Positions 5,801 through 9,146 of a DNA stretch of 9,146 nt are shown in pieces. Location of the stretch: assembly GCA_030636245.1 (NCBI GenBank), contig DAOVXI010000053.1:1-9146 (forward strand). Reading direction: 5' to 3'. Position 1 is the first letter of the stretch. Every line of letters starts with the position of its first letter. The notes beneath the pieces are model-generated. The model was not told the origin of the DNA, did no database searches, and saw only the letters and a list, made by a program, of their open reading frames with translations. Source of the stretch: Deltaproteobacteria bacterium (lineage in GTDB: Bacteria; Desulfobacterota; GWC2-55-46; DRQE01). The position numbers were made by a program, and so were the translations under genes.

Positions 5801-7137
5801 ATAGTTTAAGGAACGTAAGAGCTCGCGGCATGGGTGCGTGGCAGCGCGATGTAACAGAGAAGGATGCTCCGCTCAACAGGACAGATATCAAGAAAACACT
5901 CTTTATTCCTAATATGAGCGATGGTGCGTATGGGCTTGCCGCTGCGTTCCAGGCCTGCGGCATTGATGCCGAGGTTATCCCGATGTGTGATGACGAGACG
6001 CTTAAGCTTGGCCGTCAATACACCTCCGGAAGAGAGTGTTACCCCTCTATCCTAACTACAGGGGATATGGTCAAGATCGTTAATCAGCCTGATTTTGATC
6101 CTGACCGTAGCGCGTTCTTTATGCCTTCCGGTAATGGCCCCGGCCGTTTCGGTCAGTACAACAGGTATCACAGGATGGTACTTGATGAGCTTGGCTTTGA
6201 GAACGTTCCGGTCTATGCGCCGGATCAGGACGATGAGTTCTATAAAGAACTTGGAGTGGTCGAAGGCAACTTCGCTAAGCTGGGTTGGTGGGGTCTTGTC
6301 GCGATAGACTTGCTTGAGAAGGTGCTTCGTGAGATACGCCCCTATGAGAAGAACCCCGGAGAGACCGAGAAGGTTTATTGGGAGGCTGTTGATTGGGTAT
6401 GTGAAGAGATAAAGGCGAAGAAGTTCCCTGACGGAGCTCTTAAGAGGGCAAACAAAGCTTTCGGTAAGATAGACCGTTATCCTGCCGGGACTAAGCCTGT
6501 CGTTGGTTTGGTCGGCGAGATATACGTTAGGAGCAACCGCTTTAGTAATGATGACATAGTGCGTCAACTCGAGGCACTTGGCGCAGAGGTACGCATACCA
6601 CCCATCTCGGAGTGGATCTATTACACGAACTTTGTGGCCAAGAGAAAGCATAAAAAGAGAGGCAAGTTTGGCGTGTACGCTACTACCGTGCTCCAAGAGG
6701 TGTTCCAGCGGCACTATGAGCGCAGGATGGAGAATATCTTCAGCGATATCCTTCGTGCCGGTCATGAGCCAAGGACCAAGAGTGTCATTAAGAATGCCGC
6801 TCCGTATATTGATGATTCATTTGAGGGCGAGACCGTTCTGAGTGTCGGCAAGGTCATAGACTACATAAGCGAAGGAGCGCACGGAATAATAAACGTCATG
6901 CCATTTACATGTATGCCGGGAACCATTGTTAATGCTCTGCTTAAGAAGGTAAGAGAAGAGAACGATAATATCCCTTACCTGAATATGGTCTTTGAGGGCA
7001 TTGAGGATACAAACGCCAAGACCAGGCTTGAGGCTTTTGTGCATCAGTCAAAGGAGTTCATGAACAGGCACAAGAGCGGAGCGCACGATAACCTCAAAGA
7101 CGATGACGTGAGGGACGAAGTAAGGAGCGCTGTTTAA
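2866..7137 (+). CDS. Giant acyl-CoA dehydratase activase fusion (two BcrAD/BadFG ATPase modules, DUF2229, HgdB-like C-terminus)
   Basis: This 1423-residue cytoplasmic protein starts at ATG 2866 behind GGAGG. Module 1 (about 6-267) and module 2 (about 326-581) are both ASKHA-fold activases: IDIGS/LDIGS phosphate loops, EMGGQD/EIGGQD, VCAAGTGSF, and GGVAAN/GGTAAN. Each keeps the cysteine pair that binds the [4Fe-4S] cluster in HgdC-type activators (Cys135 and Cys174; Cys450 and Cys490). A Cys-rich linker follows (Cys608, 611, 615, 634). Next come a DUF2229 region (about 673-850, with TETCFP and CPYVQSFPYL) and an HgdB-like part (about 855-1395) with NFGCGPDS, GRECYP, PSGNGPGRFGQY and FTCMPG as possible further Fe-S ligands. 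Known activators use ATP to drive one electron at very low potential into 2-hydroxyacyl-CoA dehydratases or benzoyl-CoA reductase. Fusions of this type exist in anaerobes, with unknown substrate. rmuC follows after 8 bases. Confidence 0.93.
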   Translation: MKDNKTVIVGIDIGSVSADTVVMDENYSVLESHYTRTQGAPLEITKDILDDVISRYGKDSIKLVSVTGSGGKLIAPLIGATFTNEVISQARAVEQLYPEAKTVIEMGGQDAKLILMAHEDDGSTRIEDFQMNSVCAAGTGSFLDQQGTRMGLTIEEFGELSLKSKNPPRIAGRCSVFAKSDMIHLQQAATPDYDIVAGLCYAVARNFKSTIGKGKDFKAPVIFQGGVAANQGVRKAFQEVLELKDDEFIVPEMYAFTGAIGAAIYADERKKGVGKFKGTDELKKFIGSGRKQEKSLEALHRPEGHPSQRKSSTGYSLDKDNKVDVYMGLDIGSTSTNVVLIDKDQNIVSKRYLPTAGRPLEAVRQGLQEVGDECSDAVNVLGVGATGSGRYLIGDFVGGDVIRNEITAQAKAAAAIDNDVDTIFEIGGQDSKYIALSEGVVVDFEMNKVCAAGTGSFLEEQAERLGISIKGDFSELALDCATPPPMGDRCTVFIETDMVHHQQKGVDKGGLVAGLAYSIVHNYLNRVVGDRRIGNKIFFQGGTAANLAVVSAFEKVTGKKIHVPEHHDVTGAIGCAILAMEEMGADEETSFKGFDLSKRNYTLESFECRDCSNICEVRKVEMEGEDPLYYGGRCEKYDVKRTGEDNGIPNLFNEREKMLLTSFRGPKLPDDARVIGIPRTLMMYELYPFFKAFFNTLGFKVELSSATNTDIIKGGVEKIVTETCFPVKVAHGHVKELIDKGIKTIFTPSIVNMPPAKKHHRNTVLCPYVQSFPYLLNSAYDFDAEGVEMLQTVIHFNQSPDAIRKDFYDLCGPLGVMKDEVNSALGKAFTAQGVFKKALLERGQSALAKIPEDATVLVLTGRSYNTADPGLNLDLPTKLKEMNVMTMPFDMLPVEDYIDDIMAEDMYWKSGQRILATAKAIKDDPRLFSIYITNFGCGPDSYITHFYREASGGKPFLQLEIDEHSADAGAITRCEAFLDSLRNVRARGMGAWQRDVTEKDAPLNRTDIKKTLFIPNMSDGAYGLAAAFQACGIDAEVIPMCDDETLKLGRQYTSGRECYPSILTTGDMVKIVNQPDFDPDRSAFFMPSGNGPGRFGQYNRYHRMVLDELGFENVPVYAPDQDDEFYKELGVVEGNFAKLGWWGLVAIDLLEKVLREIRPYEKNPGETEKVYWEAVDWVCEEIKAKKFPDGALKRANKAFGKIDRYPAGTKPVVGLVGEIYVRSNRFSNDDIVRQLEALGAEVRIPPISEWIYYTNFVAKRKHKKRGKFGVYATTVLQEVFQRHYERRMENIFSDILRAGHEPRTKSVIKNAAPYIDDSFEGETVLSVGKVIDYISEGAHGIINVMPFTCMPGTIVNALLKKVREENDNIPYLNMVFEGIEDTNAKTRLEAFVHQSKEFMNRHKSGAHDNLKDDDVRDEVRSAV

Positions 7138-7145
7138 ATTATACG

Positions 7146-8300
7146 ATGGAGCTGAGCGTTGCCATAATCGTATTACTTGGTTTTTTAATACTGGCTGTTA
7201 TATGGCTGGTGGTAAGCCTTAAGGGTAAGAACGACGGCAACGTGCGGGCCATGGAGTTCGCGCAGAAGGAGGCCGAGAGCTTACGCCATGAGCTTAATGA
7301 ATCCATTACAAGGAACATGGGCCTTGTCGGTCAGCAGTTCTCTCAAACCTCAACACAGGTAAACGAGCAACTCGGCCGTATTACCGAGCAGGTAAATAAA
7401 CAGCTCGGCGGTATAACAAATCAGTTCCAGACATCCACGGGCCAGATAAACGAGCGCATGGACAATGCCGCCAAGGTCGTTGGGGATGTAAGTAAGAAGC
7501 TCGGTGAGCTTGGCAAGGCAACAGAGCAGCTCTTTAGTGTTGGTAAAGACATAGCGAGTCTCCAGGAGATACTGCGTGCCCCGAAACTTAGAGGGGAGCT
7601 GGGAGAGTTCTTCCTCGGCGACCTGCTGGAGCAGATACTGCCCAGGGCCAACTTTTCGCTTCAACATACATTCAAGAGCGGAACAAGGGTCGATGCCATC
7701 ATTAAGCTTAGCGAAGGTATCGTTCCGGTCGACTCGAAGTTCCCGTTGGAGAATTTTAGGCGCATAGTTGGAGCACACGATAGCACAGAGAAAAAGGCGG
7801 CAAAGAGAAAGTTCATAAAGGATGTTAAGACACGGATAGACGAGATAGCCGATAACTATATACTTCCAGATGAGGGCACATTTAACTTTGCCCTTATGTA
7901 TATACCGGCCGAGAACGTTTATTACGAGACCATTATAAAAGACGAAGAGTTTGGCGATGAAAGTCAGATATCAACCTATGCCTTCTCAAAGAGGGTTGTT
8001 CCGGTCTCACCGAACAGCTTTTATGCTTACCTTCAGACCATACTATTGGGACTTAGAGGGTTAGAGATAAGCAAACAGGCAAAAGAGATACTTTCGCACC
8101 TTGAAGGTCTTTCCAACGACTATGATAAGTTTACCTCGGACTTTGATGTTTTGGGTAAACATATAACCAACACAAGAAGCAAGTACGAGGATGCGCAGAA
8201 GAAAGCAGATCGTTTTGGCGAAAAACTTTCTCGTGTTTCTTCATCAAGCAAGGGTGAGCTTGAAGAAGATTCGGATACAAGCAAGACCCTCTCAAAGTAA
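7146..8300 (+). CDS. rmuC: RmuC-family DNA recombination protein
   Basis: A 384-residue protein. It has an N-terminal membrane anchor (about 3-23), a long coiled coil (about 35-140), the RmuC domain (about 143-325) and an acidic, Ser-rich tail. The domain shows RGELGEFFLGDLLEQIL and the nuclease-like core RVDAIIK...VPVDSK, with Asp183, Asp196 and Lys198 fitting the PD-(D/E)XK pattern. RmuC limits inversions at short inverted repeats in E. coli and is thought to be a structure-specific nuclease; its biochemistry is little known. The ATG at 7146 lies 8 bases after the activase stop and has no good ribosome-binding site at normal distance (AAGGAG at 7122-7127 is about 18 bases away), so translation may be coupled to the activase gene. 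A functional link to the activase is not implied. Confidence 0.92.
   Translation: MELSVAIIVLLGFLILAVIWLVVSLKGKNDGNVRAMEFAQKEAESLRHELNESITRNMGLVGQQFSQTSTQVNEQLGRITEQVNKQLGGITNQFQTSTGQINERMDNAAKVVGDVSKKLGELGKATEQLFSVGKDIASLQEILRAPKLRGELGEFFLGDLLEQILPRANFSLQHTFKSGTRVDAIIKLSEGIVPVDSKFPLENFRRIVGAHDSTEKKAAKRKFIKDVKTRIDEIADNYILPDEGTFNFALMYIPAENVYYETIIKDEEFGDESQISTYAFSKRVVPVSPNSFYAYLQTILLGLRGLEISKQAKEILSHLEGLSNDYDKFTSDFDVLGKHITNTRSKYEDAQKKADRFGEKLSRVSSSSKGELEEDSDTSKTLSK
7359..7424 (+). repeat. Tandem 33-base (11-residue) repeat in the RmuC coiled coil
   Basis: Two adjacent 33-base units encode VNEQLGRITEQ (72-82) and VNKQLGGITNQ (83-93). Eight of eleven residues match. An 11-residue period is a hendecad, which favours a slightly right-handed coiled coil in place of the usual heptad form. 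The flanking TSTQ and TSTGQ motifs hint at an older, wider repetition. Confidence 0.7.
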
Positions 8301-8314
8301 ACAATCAAGCAAGC

Positions 8315-8335
8315 AAAGTTGCCGCAAGGCTTTTT
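8315..8335 (+). terminator. Weak terminator-like hairpin between rmuC and asd
   Basis: AAAG and CTTT flank GCC-GCAA-GGC, giving a short bulged stem with a GCAA tetraloop followed by five T residues. It is far weaker than the two terminators after the cytochrome genes, so partial read-through into asd is likely. Confidence 0.3.
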
Positions 8336-8369
8336 ATATTTAAACTTCATGAAGGAGAGGTGCGTAGAC

Positions 8370-9146
8370 GTGAGTAAGAGTAGTTATAATATAGCCATTG
8401 CCGGAGCCACAGGCGTTGTGGGAAAAGAGATACTCAGAATATTGGAGGAAAGGAAGTTCCCTGTCGGAGATTTGAAACTTCTCGCATCAGAGAGGAGTGA
8501 GGGAGATACCTTAGAGTTCAACGGTGAAGAGTATAAGGTCGAGCGACTCGACAAGGCTGATTTTAAAGGCATTGATCTCGGGCTCTTTTCACCTGGCGCG
8601 AGTGTCTCCAAGGAGTTCGCTCCAAAGGCCGCGAAGGCAGGGTGCGTTGTCGTGGACAATACCTCTTTTTTCAGGATGGACCCTGATGTACCTCTTGTTG
8701 TTCCGGAGGTGAACCCTGATGATGTTGCCAGGTATGTTAAGAAAAATATAATCGCCAACCCGAACTGTTCGACCATTCAGATGGTCGTGGCTCTAAAGCC
8801 CATCCATGATCGTTACGGGATAAAAAGGGTTGTCGTATCAACCTATCAGTCGGTCTCGGGTGCGGGCAGGGATGCCATGGATGAGCTGACCAGCCAGGTA
8901 ACCTCGCTCTTCAATATGCAGAGCCCCTCGGTGGAGGTCTTTCCGCGTCAGATCGCCTTTAATTGTCTGCCTCAGATAGATGTATTTAGCGACAATGATT
9001 ATACCAAGGAAGAGATAAAGATGATAAACGAGACCAGAAAGATACTTGGTGACAGTTCAATTAAAATTACGGCAACCGCCGTGCGTGTGCCTGTCGATAT
9101 CGGTCACGCTGAGCGCATAAACTTTGATACAAAAAAAGGAGTAAAA
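8370..9146 (+). CDS. asd: Aspartate-semialdehyde dehydrogenase (3' end beyond window)
   Basis: The first 259 codons are present and the frame is open to the window edge. The enzyme reduces aspartyl-4-phosphate to aspartate semialdehyde with NADPH, the branch point to lysine/diaminopimelate, threonine and methionine. The N-terminal Rossmann motif is GATGVVG (12-18). Catalytic residues fall at the same spacings as in E. coli Asd: Cys133 in NPNCST, Gln160 in YQSVSGAG, Arg239 in RVPV and His246 in GHAE. The usual Cys of the TCVRVPV motif is Ala237 here. The GTG start is chosen because AAGGAG (8352-8357) precedes it by 12 bases, extending to AAGGAGAGG with a 9-base gap. An in-frame ATG at 8349 would add seven residues but lacks a site. 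It lies 69 bases after rmuC. Confidence 0.95.
   Translation, partial: MSKSSYNIAIAGATGVVGKEILRILEERKFPVGDLKLLASERSEGDTLEFNGEEYKVERLDKADFKGIDLGLFSPGASVSKEFAPKAAKAGCVVVDNTSFFRMDPDVPLVVPEVNPDDVARYVKKNIIANPNCSTIQMVVALKPIHDRYGIKRVVVSTYQSVSGAGRDAMDELTSQVTSLFNMQSPSVEVFPRQIAFNCLPQIDVFSDNDYTKEEIKMINETRKILGDSSIKITATAVRVPVDIGHAERINFDTKKGVK

Noticed and set aside
6052..6765. 237-codon open frame on the minus strand opposite the activase gene
   Set aside because: It lies wholly antisense to well-conserved HgdB-like coding sequence, has no recognisable domain or ribosome-binding site, and its composition is that of a shadow frame.
7350..7778. 142-codon minus-strand frame opposite rmuC
   Set aside because: Its low-complexity repeats are the antisense image of the RmuC hendecad repeats.
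8349..8369. In-frame ATG upstream of the asd GTG
   Set aside because: The AAGGAG site lies downstream of this ATG, and the extra residues do not match the usual Asd N-terminus.
8384..8776. 130-codon minus-strand frame opposite asd
   Set aside because: Antisense to an essential conserved gene with catalytic residues in place; Ser/Thr-rich shadow.
2714..9146. Mobile element or transfer signature around the activase
   Set aside because: No transposase, integrase, tRNA or flanking direct repeats are visible, and codon use looks continuous from the activase through rmuC and asd.

Overview
The window reads as a piece of chromosome from a mid-GC, Gram-negative-type bacterium with anaerobic or microaerobic redox metabolism. 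The support is two exported monoheme c-type cytochromes, a set of small Fe-S and redox proteins, and a very large 2-hydroxyacyl-CoA dehydratase activase-type protein, a family typical of strict anaerobes. The mix would fit Nitrospirota, Desulfobacterota or related phyla, but nothing here fixes the taxon. I see no mobile element, CRISPR array, tRNA or rRNA.

Left block (1-1487, all minus strand). A compact operon of small redox genes is read leftward from one good sigma70-type promoter (1516-1544). In transcription order it holds a stand-alone NifU C-terminal-type Fe-S protein, a 57-residue 2[4Fe-4S] ferredoxin with a TTG start, a four-helix orphan protein resembling the N-terminal part of haem-copper oxidase subunit I, a CxxC DUF1858-type redox protein, a DUF542/ScdA-N protein, and the first 29 codons of a DUF59 protein, most likely the Fe-S carrier ATPase Mrp. 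Together these suggest Fe-S cluster assembly, delivery or repair under oxidative or nitrosative stress; that role is inferred.

Middle block (1488-2709). An AT-rich divergent intergenic region of about 400 bases carries the leftward promoter, two rightward promoter candidates and several palindromes. It is followed by two related small periplasmic cytochromes c, each with its own start signals and each closed by a strong intrinsic terminator. They look like a diverged tandem duplication.

Right block (2710-9146, all plus strand). A promoter with a perfect 14-bp palindrome between its -35 and -10 boxes drives a 1423-residue fusion protein: two activase ATPase modules, a Cys-rich linker, a DUF2229 region and an HgdB-like C-terminal part. 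rmuC follows after 8 bases, and asd (aspartate-semialdehyde dehydrogenase, cut by the window edge) after a further 69 bases. The giant activase carries both electron-donor-type and acceptor-type halves in one chain, yet no substrate-specific CoA pathway gene lies beside it, so its substrate is unknown. It is the most interesting protein in the window.
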